From positions 248,001-312,000 of the forward strand of contig JAHGAU010000009.1 of NCBI GenBank assembly GCA_019925105.1: a stretch of 64,000 nucleotides of DNA, written 5' to 3'. Made by a program: the position numbers and the translations under genes. The stretch comes from Niebla homalea (taxonomy: Eukaryota > Ascomycota > Lecanoromycetes > Lecanorales > Ramalinaceae). Positions 1 to 12,668 of the stretch are shown here, one piece after another. A model generated the notes under the pieces. The model was given only the letters and a program-made list of their open reading frames with translations. It made no database searches and was not told the DNA's origin. The stretch's first letter is position 1, and each line of letters starts with the position of its first letter.

Positions 1-3000
1 ATTTTTCGTTTCCAGAGACAAATGAATCGGACAGAAGGCTGTTGATCTTGAATCTGCATTACTTGTAACGCTGAACCGTTCCAGCAGAGAATCGCTCACG
101 AGCTTACTCAGTCCTGGAGAATTAACTTTCTCTCGAGGCTCGCACGGTCAGATCACAGTGACATTACCGCATTCGAATTTATGCTCTTCCTTCTCGCAAT
201 CGGAGACCCAGAAGCCGAGCGGACTTGCTCATTGGCTGAAGCTCAAGAAAAGTTGTGAAAACCTGAGCGTTCCGATTATCTTCAGGCGCGATGCCCTTTT
301 TCAACTGGCTTTTGCAATTCGAGCCAACCACTATCGCAAGCTTAGGGCTGCGCCTTGGCGCTAGGCCCAAGAGAGCTCGAGATGCATTATGAGTGTCGTA
401 AAGTCTGTGTGCGACGTATTTCCCGTATTTGCAAAACCATCTTGTTTGAAAGTTCAATCATTGTAAAGCCCGAATCGAAGTCCAGCTCTTCTTGGCGAGC
501 TGGGGGCCAGGTATGGGCAAAGCAGTGCCTAAGAGGGCGACCGTAGATGCTGGGATCCTCTTCAAGTCAGAAGGGTGGAGAAGCCTTGAATGTTCTTAAT
601 GAGGAGACGCGCATGGAGTGAGCATTCGTGTGGCTTTGTATCCATGTCTGCCCAGTTGCTGTTGTACAATTTTGCTGCCTTCGCCGATCCGTGCTGCTCC
701 TGTTGTTCAGCACTTCCCACATGTATTTAGCGCGAGAGGAGCAGTGTCTCTCATGGTCCAAACCGGTCAATAAAGGGATGATCCCAGCAGCACGACGCGT
801 TCACGGCAGCTGAGTTTGAATCTTTTCGAAAGAAACTGGTAGCAATATGCCCACCCGTGTTCTGGTGCCTGTCTAATCGCAGTGTCTCTCCCTTTCATAA
901 ATTGCTCACATCTCCACTTTCTCTTCCTTCTGAACCGTTTGACGTTACATCTGCCTGGGCGTAGGCAGGTTATCTTGTCCCTTCTTGTACGGACGCACGC
1001 GTAGCGTGAGACGGCGTGATCATTGGGATTCATGTTGTAGAGCTGGCCCAAGGGGGATGTTGTATTTGAAAGAGCTTTTGGGCAGCAGGGAAAGATCCTA
1101 TGTCTGGTCTTGACTCATCGTTGACCATCGCTCTCACAATGACGGAAAGACTGGGAGTTATGCAGAGTGGATAAGCCAGAATAGGATGGCTTAGTGGAGG
1201 TCTCGTTTATCCATCGAAGCTGTGGGAATCTCACTGCAGGCAGCAAGGCATTGCAGCGAGCACAATGTGGAGGATTGCGGTTCCGTCGCGGTTCCGAATT
1301 TTGACCTCTTCGAGGGAAACGTACTTTCATTACCCGGCCTCCTCATGTATGAGAGATCCTTTTCCGAAGTGATATGCAAGCAATCCATGAAACGAGTCAA
1401 GGGAGAGCGGAGTCTCTGGCGTGTTCAAGGAACAGGAGTCAGTCATCTTTTTCTTGCTGTTAAGACTGGGGGGCAAATCAAGGATGCCTAAGCAGCTCTG
1501 ATTGGTGGATCTTTTAGCCGCTGCTTAGTTCATTTTATATGCAGCACCAATGCTAGGCTCGGGGCGCCCTCCACAACCCATGCAAGCGACCAACGGCCAT
1601 TTTTGGTGCCATCCAATAGCGTAGTCGAATGACGCTTAGTGAAGGCACCTAGCAGTCCTGAGTCATAGACCTCACCATCCGTTTGCCAGCCAAGTGATAA
1701 GTAGCGCTCCGATTACCTATCATATGCATGGCGCTTTTTATATGGTCGACTATTCTCCTGCATTCGTATCTCGATATATTCCAAGTAGATCATGACGTCT
1801 TACACACCTTCTCTTGCCACCGCAGCTTCCCGCAGATTTCCTGCTTTGGACGTTTGCATGAGAAACCAGGCTCGGCCTTGAACGCTCCGCTTGTTTCGAG
1901 AGTTATTTGCGATGAGATGCTTTGGTCTCTAGCTCACACTATCTGTATACTGCTAGGAAACGTAATGCTCTGTTGGTGAATAGCTCTTGCGTCGGAACAG
2001 TAATCTCCCATTGCCAAGCATGGTGATTTGTAGGCAGGCTCAAAATGGGTAGATCGGCGAGAGCCTGCATTTCCTGCGAGATCATCTCCCAACAATTGAG
2101 TGGTATTCTTGATTCCTTTCTCGTAGAAAACCATCCGAAGTCATATCGGAGAATCAATTCATCGCCTTCGTCGCTCCATATGTACCTTGAAGGTTGTCAT
2201 CGAGACTTTAAGTAGACCAGACTTCATAGCAGCACTAGCAGCAAGTGGCGAAGTGTCCTTAAACTCGCTTAGTGCCGCCGATCTCTCATGAGGCAGCGAG
2301 GCATCCTATCCTGAAGTCTACGTCTACAGACTCTAGGCTTTGGATGTTCCTACATCACCAAGCTGTAAAGCCGCTGATTATGGTTGCCTGCAGATGATGG
2401 CCTTTGGCGTTCTTTGAAATCGCAAGCAGTCGGCGAAAAGATCCGTTGGCTACAAGACAAGATGCTGTCCTCACACATCCGTACAGGGGCCCAAGCGTCG
2501 CGAGCGACAGAGCCCCTCTTTCCAGCCTGGTTCGAGGAATGCGACAGATCAACTGCAAGTTGGTGCCTGTCTTTCAATCTCAAGCAAGCAACATGCAGGG
2601 TGTCAAGGAAAGAACAAGGTGTGCGGCCCGGCTAAGTGAAGAGCGCTTTTCACCGCAACGAGTATCTCTCAAGCCCAAAGCGCAATCTGACAACATCGAA
2701 GTCTTTGTGCCAAAGCGATCAAAGCTCGATTGGACCCGTGTCTATCGTTGACTTGAAGCAGGATTTGTACTCGGCTCCGCATCAACTGTGTATAGTGTGT
2801 TCGAATACGCAGCCATAATGAGTCTCATCTTGTCTCACGTTACTCAAAGCATAAGTAGACTGTGTCGAAGCAGTCCTCATAGGTGCGATTACTTTCGTTG
2901 ACATCCTCACGCGTTCACTCAGAGCCTTGCTGATGATGGGGTGTCCTAGAACTCCTCTTGAATCTTGCTGCGGCACTCCTCTTGCCCATCCTCATCGATT

Positions 3001-4440
3001 GACACAACGTGTCATCAAGTGTTTGGAATTGCCTCGAATCGAACGAATCTCTCCCTCTTTTGATGGGAAGAGCCTTATTAAGCGGAGAGAAAAAGCGACA
3101 ACGGGGCGATCCTCTCGCAAAGATCTAGATCTCGTTCAAACGCCCGCCCATGAGCAAGCAGGCAGAAGCACCGGAAGCCGTAGCCATAAAGGGTGGCAAT
3201 GGGGTGGTCAGTCAAGATATGACCGTCAGCGCGTGATCTCCCCTCCACCCTCATGGAGATGCAAGGTCCTTGCCATGAGCTCAGCCTACATTCAGACACG
3301 AAGCCATGATGGCCCGCTCGGAATCGATCAAGGCCAAAGTAAGACGTTCGAAGAACGCGATCAATGAGATTCTTCACCTCAGAACAGAGGGAAAAGATTG
3401 GGGACTTGTCCATCCAAGCTACAGAGCGATCCACATTGTGTACAAAGATACGGAACAGGAAAGTCATGGAAGGATGATTCCCGGACCGAGCCCATGAGGA
3501 CGACTGGAATTTGTTGCCTCAAGTGCTCAAATGCCGGTCTTGCCTGGGAAAGCTCAGGGCAGCAATCTGGATCATCACGGCCATCAAGATGATAAGCTCA
3601 TGCCGAAGAGGTGGAATGTAATGATCACCGGTCGTTTCTGCTCTAAGCAGTCATGCATGTATGATTGAAGTATATGCCATCATTCTGAAGCGAAGGACTC
3701 GGAGCTCAGTGTGTGCCAGGATAGCTGTGGAGCGCTTCCAGCTTTCACTGTCTGTACACCAGAGCTCATCGCTTTGTGACAAGAAGAACGCGCTAGCCGC
3801 CCTGAAATCAAGAGTCCAAATTCGACGGGGACCTGGCTCACACAAAGATGGAACGGTAGTTGAATTCATGGCGTCAGTGGGAAACCATCCGACGCAGGAT
3901 CTGTGCAAGTACCATAAACACCGATATGCCCGTGGTACTCTAATTGCGTTGGATGGCTCAGAATCCTCGATCTTTGGGAGAGAAAAGGCAGAAGAGTCAT
4001 GGGCCAGGCGGCCATTGCTACCATCACCCTACGCAAGCCATCTCGGGCTTCGGAATGCCCTTCAACCTTGGATGTAGGCCCCTAGGCTTACTTCAGATGA
4101 TCTGGGTTGGGTACAGCTTCACGAATACCACCACGGCCATCTTTTTACAGCGCATTTGTACCCAAAGGGTAACACAGGCCCCTCATCATACCATGCTCTT
4201 GCACAATCAGTGGTATGGAGACTGCCAATATCTTGAACATCAACTGGGGATTCCGACGACAAGGTTGATGGCTATCCACAGACGCGAGGTCATCACTGAG
4301 TTTTCTCTTCCTTGGATTGGTCTTGAACATCTATGGTTGACTTGTCCTTGTTCAAATCGGCACGGTGACTCCTGGACGAGGCCGCCAACTTTGTGATTCT
4401 TCCATTTTTGTGAGATGGGCTATCATGGCTCCACAAGACC
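1..4440. other. gene-poor left end, no gene supported
   Basis: Open frames here are short (at most about 150 codons), overlap each other on both strands and show no recognisable domain or consistent splice structure. I cannot support a gene. The composition is balanced, not strongly AT-rich, so it is not obviously a fresh RIP-mutated transposon. It may be old decayed sequence. Confidence 0.5.
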
Positions 4441-4449
4441 AGCCTTTCC

Positions 4450-5530
4450 TCCCTGCGCACTACATGGATCTCAATGCTGCCGCAACTCTCGCTTGGTGAT
4501 GCGCTTGGCCTGCATGCCGCATGTTGTGGTAGGCTTCTTGGAGAGTCCCCCATCCACCGACTCTGGCTTGAGGTCTCCTTTCAGGCCCGTGAGGTAGTGA
4601 AAGGCATCGTTCAAGTCGACCGAGCACGTTGATGGATTGGCGACAACCCGTTACAGCTGCTCACTCATCGTTCTTCACCCAAGCTCTTTCAAGATCAAGT
4701 GGTCGACCACCCTCACTTTGCATTGTGATCTTGCCGAAAGCCCCAAGCAGTGACAGACACTACAGACAGTACGTGCAACAATCTTCAAAATGTCGACGAC
4801 AAGCTCAATTGATAGATCTCGACACCCATGTTGTAAGGGTGCCACTGGATATTTGAGCGAATGAGGACCATCTGCTGACCACCGGCGAAGTCGGAGGCTT
4901 TTGTGCCGCACAGACAACACGCTAACCAGGGGCCTCCAAACCAAGACCTGACCCAAAGACGCCTGTCGTGGGATGGGGATTTGCTCTGTCGGCGGCCTAG
5001 GGAATCAAAAGGATTCTATCAGCTCTCTTATGATCAACCCTGATGGGTCTGGATCGCGAAGCCTTCGAGGTGGGCCAACAGGCGGACCATCCATCGTTCG
5101 TTCATACAGCCTCAGCCAGCGACTGGATGCTCCACATTCCTTCGAAAGGTTACCCTTGAAAGGTTACCCTTGACGCGACGCCTTGCCGCTTGCTCTGAGA
5201 AGCGTGAGTCTGGCTGTGAGGGAACGTTACGGGTCCAAAGTGTCGTTGTCGGCAGGCGCGCCTCGGGAAGCCACGTGAAGCGCTTGGAGCACATGGCACT
5301 GGGCAGCCCGGCGCTGCGGCCTACTCGCGCTGTCTTACATGTGTGTGGCTGGAGACCACGCTTACTGAGTACTGACAGACCCAGTAATCCACTGATTCGG
5401 TACTATCACCCGTGTTAAGCCGGGCCCCTGCCACTTGAGGGAGCTTGCATCTTAGTGCACGCCGGCCCGTGAGGCCCGTATCCTTGTTGGGGAGCAAGCA
5501 TGCTAGTACCGAGTCGACTACAGTGTTTGA
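4450..5530 (+). repeat. diverged dispersed repeat, copy A
   Basis: By eye this block aligns in the same orientation with 9020-9710. Matching anchors include the stretch around 5234-5300 with 9453-9530, 5337-5357 with 9547-9567, 5459-5510 with 9642-9690, 4900-4970 with 9175-9220, and 4462-4480 with about 9030-9048. Copy A carries roughly 230 extra bases near 4630-4860. Many differences are C/T or G/A changes. On the minus strand both copies give related short peptides, so the element may once have been coding. The family is not recognised. Confidence 0.6.
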
Positions 5531-6410
5531 AGTTGTCTTTCAAGGTCTGGGACATGGCACAGTCATTTCATAATGCAGATGACCCTCAATTCTGGCTGGG
5601 TAGCAAATTCCAATAGTCAGTTTGACTACGTATATGGCTTTCCCTACACTTGCTGCTTGTATCACTTTAGCAAGGCTTGTCCCGAAATTTATACCTTCTC
5701 ATTACTTTGATTGTTATGCGATCTACACCCAGGGTTCCTGCAATACGCATTACTTAGATGAAAAGGGCTCAGACGACACTTAACTCTCTCGTGCATTGGT
5801 CATGTAGAGAACCATCCGAACTTCCTCGCGACTTCGCTGAATGTTCCTCCCGCAGGTTGAGTCCTTGCAATCATACTCGCTGTCTATCGGTAAATTCTCG
5901 AGTCTCTCTATGGAATTACACAGACGTCTCTTCGAAGGGCTATGTCGTGGCATTGTCTCTCTTCGGTCAAATGATGCTCGCAGTCGCTGCAAACACTGAC
6001 ATTCCAGACAGAGATTTTTATCTTCGTAGTGTACGTGGAATAGTAGTTTTCAAAATATCCTTAGAGAAGCCGGCTGCCCGGTGCGGCCGATTTCCTTCAT
6101 GGACCCTATACGATTGTCGACTGTATCCCGCGAGACCCGTTGATATAGCCGACGACCGTCCCATCCCTCTGGCGTCCCTTGGCTGAGTTTTGTATAGCCG
6201 CTGTACATCCCGAGAACCCCTGATTATCTAAATTGTTGCCGACAGCCCCCAATGAAGGGGTTGCGACCGTATCTCAGACAAAAGCGCACATAGGGTGTGA
6301 GTAAAAACACTCCATCTTGCCTCTCAAAAGGCTAACACCTCCATCAACTGCGACCTTTTCCAAACACGTTTCCGCTCTATGACAATCACGTCCACAACAT
6401 TATTATCTCT
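5531..6410. other. intergenic, no gene supported
   Basis: It contains a 142-codon open frame at 5758-6186 with no domain, signal or splice context; an open frame of this length is expected by chance in 64 kb. The last 100 bases are CT-rich and may be the 5' flank of the small secreted-protein gene at 6411. Confidence 0.4.
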
Positions 6411-6614
6411 ATGCACTGTTTCATTCCCACGCTGCTTCTCGCCGCAGCCAACCTCTCCATCGCCCTAGTACACCAGCCAAGGTCGTCAGGGATTTCGCAG
6501 GCCGAGCTTCACGACTGTGCCAAAGAGGGCTGCCACGTTGCGGACTACATCACTTCGTGTGCGCCAGAAGCAGACGCAGACATGTTGCTGGAAACCTGCA
6601 AGGGTACATGCTGA
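6411..6614 (+). CDS. candidate small secreted cysteine-rich protein
   Basis: The 67-aa product begins with a typical signal peptide (MHCFIPTLLLAAANLSIALV). The short mature part has five cysteines (spacing C-4-C-8-C-12-C-3-C) and ends in a cysteine. Size and cysteine content are those of candidate effectors or other secreted fungal peptides, but no family is recognised and the mature cysteine count is odd. The 3' end is ambiguous: unspliced, the frame ends KGTC-stop at 6614. A plausible 135-nt intron (6604 GTACAT to CACAG 6738, with a TGCTAAT branch-like site 15 nt before the acceptor) would instead end KATC-stop at 6749. Both forms keep the last cysteine. It lies alone in a gene-poor region. 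The start is the first ATG after a CT-rich leader. Confidence 0.5.
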   Translation: MHCFIPTLLLAAANLSIALVHQPRSSGISQAELHDCAKEGCHVADYITSCAPEADADMLLETCKGTC

Positions 6615-6749
6615 CCTGCTGTTGATGGCGAACCAGAGGCGGTGATCTCAAAGTGGGATCCTGTGGGCTGTAAGGCCAGTCTTCTCTTCGCTTTCCGACT
6701 AAAACCCACCACAAGGCCTGGTGCTAATTGCTCCACAGCTACGTGTTGA

Positions 6750-9019
6750 GCAGTTCAACTCGAGAGATCCGCAATACATCTCGGGAGGGAATGATCTGTC
6801 AGCCGTAGTCGCCGTACACCACAATGGCCACTAAAAAGAACGGGGTTTGATTGCAAAATTGGATCGACGAAGTCATGGGTTGGGAAAAGTAAGTGGAGGT
6901 AAGGCAGTGCGCACACTATCATCAGTCGGCAAAATTCTGGAGGTCATTATTACATGCTAGGTGCGAATGAGTTGTCAATAGTCCTGTAGTAGCTCTCAGC
7001 GCTACTGTCATCTGTTCGAAACTCGTCTAGTCGAGCTTCTAATGAACGGAAATGCTGCTATTGTTATAATAATGAGAAGACGGAAAAGCCGCCGTATTCA
7101 TGTGTACATCATGCCCCGCCTTAATTTCCTTTACTTCGATATCGCATCATTCGCTATCTACCTTGCTTTAATAAATACAACAGCGTGTTCATTGCAATGT
7201 TTCTTCCCTTTACATTCCGCTTGAGCTGCTTACAACTGCAAACGTCCTCCGGGCGCCTCATCAAGATCACATTTTCTTACGAGCGTATTGGCAAATTCGA
7301 TCATCGAGCTCGCTTAGTAGAGCGTCAACGTTGTTCCGCAGCAGAAGCAAAAGGGATATTGTCAGGTCTTAAACTATTTCAATCTTGTATGATAGTTGGA
7401 GGCGCGCTGATCTAAGTGATGGATTCCATGCCGCTGGACAGTCCCAACAATGTTGCATTCGCCTGCTCGAAATGACCCGTGTTTCGCACTCCAAAGGATT
7501 TGGGGACTAGACATAGGAAGGAACAACGGTCAATTCCAAAATTCAAGCAATCTCTGCGATGAGGGACACCATCTGCATGTGTGATGCGCATCGTAGAGAG
7601 CCTCGAGTCTATGAATCAGTTGCTTCTTCACCGGCAGAGGGGCGTGTAAGACCCCATCTAGGCCTACAGAAATAGAGGAGATGAGCCTGAAGCAAGAAGT
7701 TGTGATAGCTCTTACGCGGAACATGTAAGGATGCATAGCGGATACAAGGTACAGTATCCGCAGATGAGATTCCAATACACGGATTATACTACCTGAAGGG
7801 TCGCGAGGACTGTTTGAGCGGTGAAATCACAGGGGGTAGAGATCAAAAGTCCGAAGACGATATAATTGGCGCAGACGTATACCTAACTTCTGATACGTCG
7901 ACCTAGCAACCTGTAAATTTGCTTTCACATGATAAATCCCCAGACCGCCCATTACTGTGATCGTTGCATGAAGTCAACAATGACCATTAGGAAGAGGTTT
8001 TGAGCTCGCTCGCACCATGCTCAAATGCACGTGTCCATAAACCGGAGTGTCCAAGTGTGCTTAAGGCTTTGTAAGATCTGGCTTCTTCATCGCTCAATCC
8101 TTGCTACCCAATCATGAAGACAGTCTTGTCTAGGTTCTTTGGCCATCATTGCAAAGCGATGTCTGCCGTCAAAGGTACCCTTCTGAACGCAGCTCGTAGC
8201 TCCTTTTATTCGAGCTCAAGCTACCTTCCAGGGTCACGATATCCTTCAGAAAGGCAATAAGTCGCCCTTGTTTCTATCCGAACTGTTCACTCCCGCTCCT
8301 GAGCAGCCCATATCTCGGATTGGGCTAACCCAATATGTTCTAGCCAGATAAAGAGCAATCTCAAGAAATCATCATGGAGGCTCAACGACACTGACCGCCT
8401 AGGTTGAGTGATGTCCTAGGAGTGACTGCAGCAAACCAGAGGGGCGGAGCTAGGTGTGGGCCTTGTTGTGGGCCTACTATGCCCTCACATGCGATGTGCC
8501 ACATGCTTCGAGCAAAGGCTGAAAAGATAGGCTACAGAGAATTCACCGAAATCTGGCCTATTCGAAAGAGTCACATGATTACTCTGATGCTTCGTCGAGC
8601 GCAACACGATTCCTCGCATTTATAGAGTGCGTCTCCGTGGTTGATTGATTGCTAACGTCATGGAAGATCAAGCAGCGGCCGTTTTTCCCCCTTGGGATGT
8701 CTGGGTCCGTCAACGACACCATCTCAATATGGTGTTCCTAAGGTCGGATGCGCAGGTCTTGTTCCTGCAACGGTTCTTGTCAAGGTAGGCTCCTTTTGCT
8801 AAGCTGAACGCGCCTAAGCTAATCGTGAAGGTGAGCAGGACTTTCCACAGTTCCTTCCTCAAGCCTTAGCGTTGCAGGCAGACCCAACCCTTTAAATACT
8901 TGGTGTCCTATGGAGGACAAACAGGAAAGAGCCCTTGAGGCCTAATAACAGAGAAGGAACTACGACGCAAGAATCGTAGTGCGTGTATACGGAGCCCAAA
9001 GCCTATTCTAGGTTGTCTC
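6750..9019. other. gene-poor intergenic, nothing supported
   Basis: Only short overlapping open frames occur. I see no domain, RNA gene or clear repeat except the boundary with repeat copy B. Confidence 0.4.
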
Positions 9020-9710
9020 CGTCGGCCTTCATGGATCTCAAGGCGCCACTACTACATGAGGCTTCACTCCGCTCCCTCAAGAGATAGAAAGACAGGTTCA
9101 CCTGCTGGTGATGTAGCGGTGAAAGGCGACAAGAGCTGATGAGGGCCAAGAACGTCGATGAAACAAGCATTCGCGTCGCCAAACCAAGGCCTAGCTTAAG
9201 GCCACCAGTCTTAACGGTTTTGCTTCCCAGCCGCTTAAGTACTCGACACTTGGGATTACTCCATCAATTATACCACGTTAGGTCCCAGATCACGGAAATG
9301 CGAGGTATACCACCATGCAGACCATCAATTAGCCGCTTGCACATTCTGTATCAGCTGGACGCGCCAAAGGCAGAGATACAACTGGCTTGGCACAACAGGA
9401 CGGCCCAGCTGTTTTGGCTGGTGGCACTTGAGTCTCAAGAGGACCGCACAGCTCCAAAGCGTTGTTGACGTATCATCTGATACGCGCGCGTCCCGAAGCC
9501 ACGCGAGACTGCGCTTGGGGCACATGGCGCCTCGCGACATGCCATAGATGTGTGTGTAGCTGGAGACTACTACGATTACTCCCGGGCCCAGCCAAGCCCC
9601 TGTGGGCTGCCGTTTGAGAAAGCTTATGCGTGGCTAGTCTAGTGTCCACCGGCCCATCAGGCCGGCTGTCTAGGACAAAGCATGCTGTAGTATCAAAGAC
9701 CTGAGCACCT
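9020..9710 (+). repeat. diverged dispersed repeat, copy B
   Basis: Partner of the block at 4450-5530, same orientation, about 4.2-4.6 kb apart. It is shorter because it lacks about 230 bases present in copy A. Shared anchors include a GTGTGTGTAGCTGGAGACTA-type stretch at about 9549-9568 and a GC-rich segment at 9642-9690. No terminal repeats or target-site duplications could be delimited by eye. Confidence 0.6.
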
Positions 9711-10860
9711 AGCAGGCATCGCCCTCGGTCCTGACGAATGCAATCGCTGTTGGTACTCAGCTGCTTTTGACCATCTAGTCTCGCCTAATATGATCCCAAA
9801 CGTGGGAATGAGATTCCCAAGATGCATAGGGGAAAGCCCGCCAGCCTCCGGAAGACTGGACATGGATCCGACTCGTATCGTAATCCTTTTGGATGGCTTG
9901 TATTCGCTGGCATGATGAAGATCTCGAGTGAATATACGTACTGTCCAATTGACTTTTGCCATCGTCGATCATTGAGTAGGCTAGTGCCTAAACATTTGCC
10001 GTCGATCGATCGCGATGCGGATTGTGTACTGCAAAGCTTCCGCCCCTGCTAGTGTGCTCCTTGTGACTTCCGGAATAAATTCTGTGACACCATACATTCG
10101 AGGAATGGAGTGAAACACGCATTGTTCGTGTCTGTACCCGTTGGCAATACAGAGGCAATGCGTGGTTGACGGCGAAGCTCGCTGAAGTGTCTTTATACCT
10201 TGCAACACCAAGGACTCTGTCCCTAAGTGAAACGCGGAGTCAGCATCGCTTTTCCACGTAAAGTGCGGGGTCAGTACTGCTGTACATGATGTGCAACTGC
10301 CGGGAGCAGCATAAATCAAGTAAATCGCGGAATGATTGTTCCTGTACACGGTACAGGACTCTGGAAAATTGAAAGACTTGTGCAAGAGCTGAGAGGGATC
10401 CATAGGGCAACACACCCAAGGTTAGTTGAGGCGTCAACTGACTTGGCCTGAAGACTTTCACGGCATGAAAGATAAGAATCTACCATGCGTACATACAGTT
10501 GACCGACCAATCGCCAGCTATTCAAAACTCTCAATCACAACAAGTACAAGAAGGGAAACGGTACACCCCTCAATCAGCATTACCGATCCTGCAGTGATTA
10601 TCCTTATCTAAATACCAAGAAAAGCTCAGAAAGTCGTCCTGGTCATGCTGAGCCACCTGCGCGGATGGGCCCGCCATTCTGCTCGCATAGAAGGAAACCG
10701 TGGAGAGATCTTTTATTATGTCCGCTTGCGTGACAACATCATTCTAGGTGCGGGTTATTGGCAACGGTGGAGAACTCGTCGAGAGTGTGTCAAGCTCATG
10801 ATGGTTGTGAGTCTCAGCAATGCTCCTACAGTCGACTACCCACTTAATGAAGCACCACGG
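9711..10860. other. intergenic, nothing supported
   Basis: Short overlapping frames on both strands (longest 144 codons, minus strand, 9981-10415) with no recognisable features. Confidence 0.4.
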
Positions 10861-11250
10861 TTCCGGTAGGGTGTTTCTTACATCCTATATCGGATATGAT
10901 AACACATGATTAATAATTACCATAATACGGGTATTCCCCTATATAACAAGAAGTACGTGACGTCTTGGCGTTACTTATCATGATCATCCGTTTCATATAT
11001 ACCTTTCAAGGCAGGGGAATTATATGTTACAAGCTTAAAGCCGTTATTATATACCCCCAATAAGTAAAAAACAGGTAGATTTCGCCTAAAGGGTGACGAA
11101 ACTTAGAGGGTAAAGGAAGTTTCTTATTTTACAGGTAATAAAACTGTTTTCAAAACGAGTTTCATACAGCAGCTAATTCCTTCAATCGGGTGTTTTATTT
11201 AGTGGGTAGTCGACTGTATAAGAGCGGGACTGGGAGACATTGGTTATCTC
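10861..11250. other. AT-rich block
   Basis: About 390 bases with visibly higher A+T than the surroundings and many TAT/ATA/TTA runs. It has no open frame. It could be a relic of a RIP-affected element or the 3' flank and terminator region of the minus-strand gene that ends at 11364. Confidence 0.5.
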
Positions 11251-11363
11251 TAGCTCACCGCTGAGCAAAACCAAGAATCTATCCTTCTTGAACGAACTGC
11301 AGCCCACCCAAATGACTTCAAGATATCATACTTCACCCACATGAACGTGACATATCAAGGACA

Positions 11364-12228
11364 CTAATGATTATCTTCAGTCATCCATTCGTAACCTCGG
11401 TCGTCCTGGCCGATGAAGTTTTCGTAGCCCTCAAAATTGTTTCGAGCCATTTGTCTGCTGCCTTGGTAATGAATAATGACAGGATTGGTGTTCACGGCTG
11501 AGCTTGCCCGGAATGGGACAGGATAATTCACTGTTGGGTTGGGGAAGCTAGAAGGAACCGTTGCAGACGCTGCTGATCTTGGGGGGGCGTAGGTCTGAAA
11601 CCCAACGTTATGGAAGTTTGAGCTCGAGATAATGGGCGTTTTTGCAAACATGCTCAGGGCGTGTTGATCAATAACGCCGTCTGCACTGTCAACTAGCTTT
11701 AGCATCAGGCGTGTCAGGAACTTTGGTTAATGGAAGCATACCTCGGGATATTGTTAGCAAACTGCCCGACGTTGCGCCTCTCGTAGCGTATATGATCAGG
11801 CCTTCCGACGTCAGCGACATCACGTACGGGGCAGAGTTGAACATGATACTCTGGTTCATACAACTTGGACACTGCGCCAAGATCCATGACAGGCTCTATG
11901 CCCACATACCAGAGGTGCAATTCTGCCATTCCTCTGTATGTTGCTTCGGAAGGCCCACCACCCTCAATGTTCCAATCTGTTGCCCATTCATCTGCTACGG
12001 TCTTCCAATTTTTTTGACTTGATTAGACGACATGTCAGCAAATTGCTTTCAGACAGACAAGACCTGAACTCGCCTGGCTTGGATGCTGCAACCACTAGCA
12101 AGCTGAATTTGCCGGAACAGGTTGTCAAACATCTTTGCGATCTCGTTCAGATTGTAATGGTCTACATGTTTCCATTGGAAAAATTGACGCTTGAATTGTT
12201 GCAGAAATTCCGTAATGGATCGCGTCAT
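11364..12228 (-). CDS. uncharacterised 3-exon protein, 248 aa
   Basis: Exons on the minus strand: 12228-12064, 12001-11742 and 11685-11364. The 62-nt intron (GTCTTG..GGAAG, with GCTGAC inside) and the 56-nt intron (GTATGC..GACAG, with CCTGAC inside) both have fungal size and join the frames without stops. The product starts MTRSITEFLQQFKRQFFQWK. The middle exon is rich in W, Y, D and E (TVADEWATDWNIEGGG). The last exon has a Ser/Pro/Asn-rich, probably disordered stretch and ends in an acidic, aromatic tail. No signal peptide or membrane segment is visible, and I recognise no family. The start is the first ATG of the 5' exon. Coding-like fragments further upstream (12229-12668) could be extra 5' exons, in which case this start is internal. 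Confidence 0.55.
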
Positions 12229-12668
12229 TGTGCAATATAGCGGTGAGGACAGTCACTTCGGTGGGCTGGCGGAGCTTGACGATGTAGAACAGAACGAAGG
12301 ATTGCCTTCAAACTTGATTCTCGTGACCCTTAAGTCTGGAGGGTGGAAGGGACTGTAATTCAATCATATCGGCTGGCTGCTGCAGCAGCTTCGGGAGTTG
12401 CGCATTACGATCATGAGAGCCGGTGCGCGGGCCAGATCCTCACCGGTCGCTGTTCGATTGCGCCTTCTGCCGTGAAGAGCACGAACTATTCAATCCTGGG
12501 TCGACATGTCACCCATACGGAAGCTACCGTGCTGTCCGCCAATCTTGTTGTCGAGAGGCAGCATTGTCGGAGATTGATTCGTCAAGACCAAGAGAAACTT
12601 GCCTGCAGGATGACTTGTTGCCTGCACGGTGAGCGTTCCGAATGCGATCGAGATACACGATTCAAAAG
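12229..12668 (-). pseudogene. coding-like fragments upstream of the 11.4-12.2 kb gene
   Basis: Successive minus-strand stretches read like protein but in shifting frames with stops between them. Examples are a segment ending at 12490 (containing SPTMLPLDNKIGGQHGSFRM), one at 12484-12411 (FVLFTAEGAIEQRPVRIW), one ending near 12315 (LLQQPADMIELQSLPPSRLK) and one at about 12296-12200 (VLFYIVKLRQPTEVTVLTAI). They could be real small exons of the downstream gene whose splice sites I could not settle, or a decayed gene. Confidence 0.4.

Noticed and set aside
3020..3050. tRNA B-box-like motif on the minus strand (GTTCGATTC)
   Set aside because: No matching T-stem, A box or cloverleaf could be built around it.
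5758..6186. 142-codon plus-strand open frame
   Set aside because: Length expected by chance over six frames in 64 kb; no domain, signal peptide or context.
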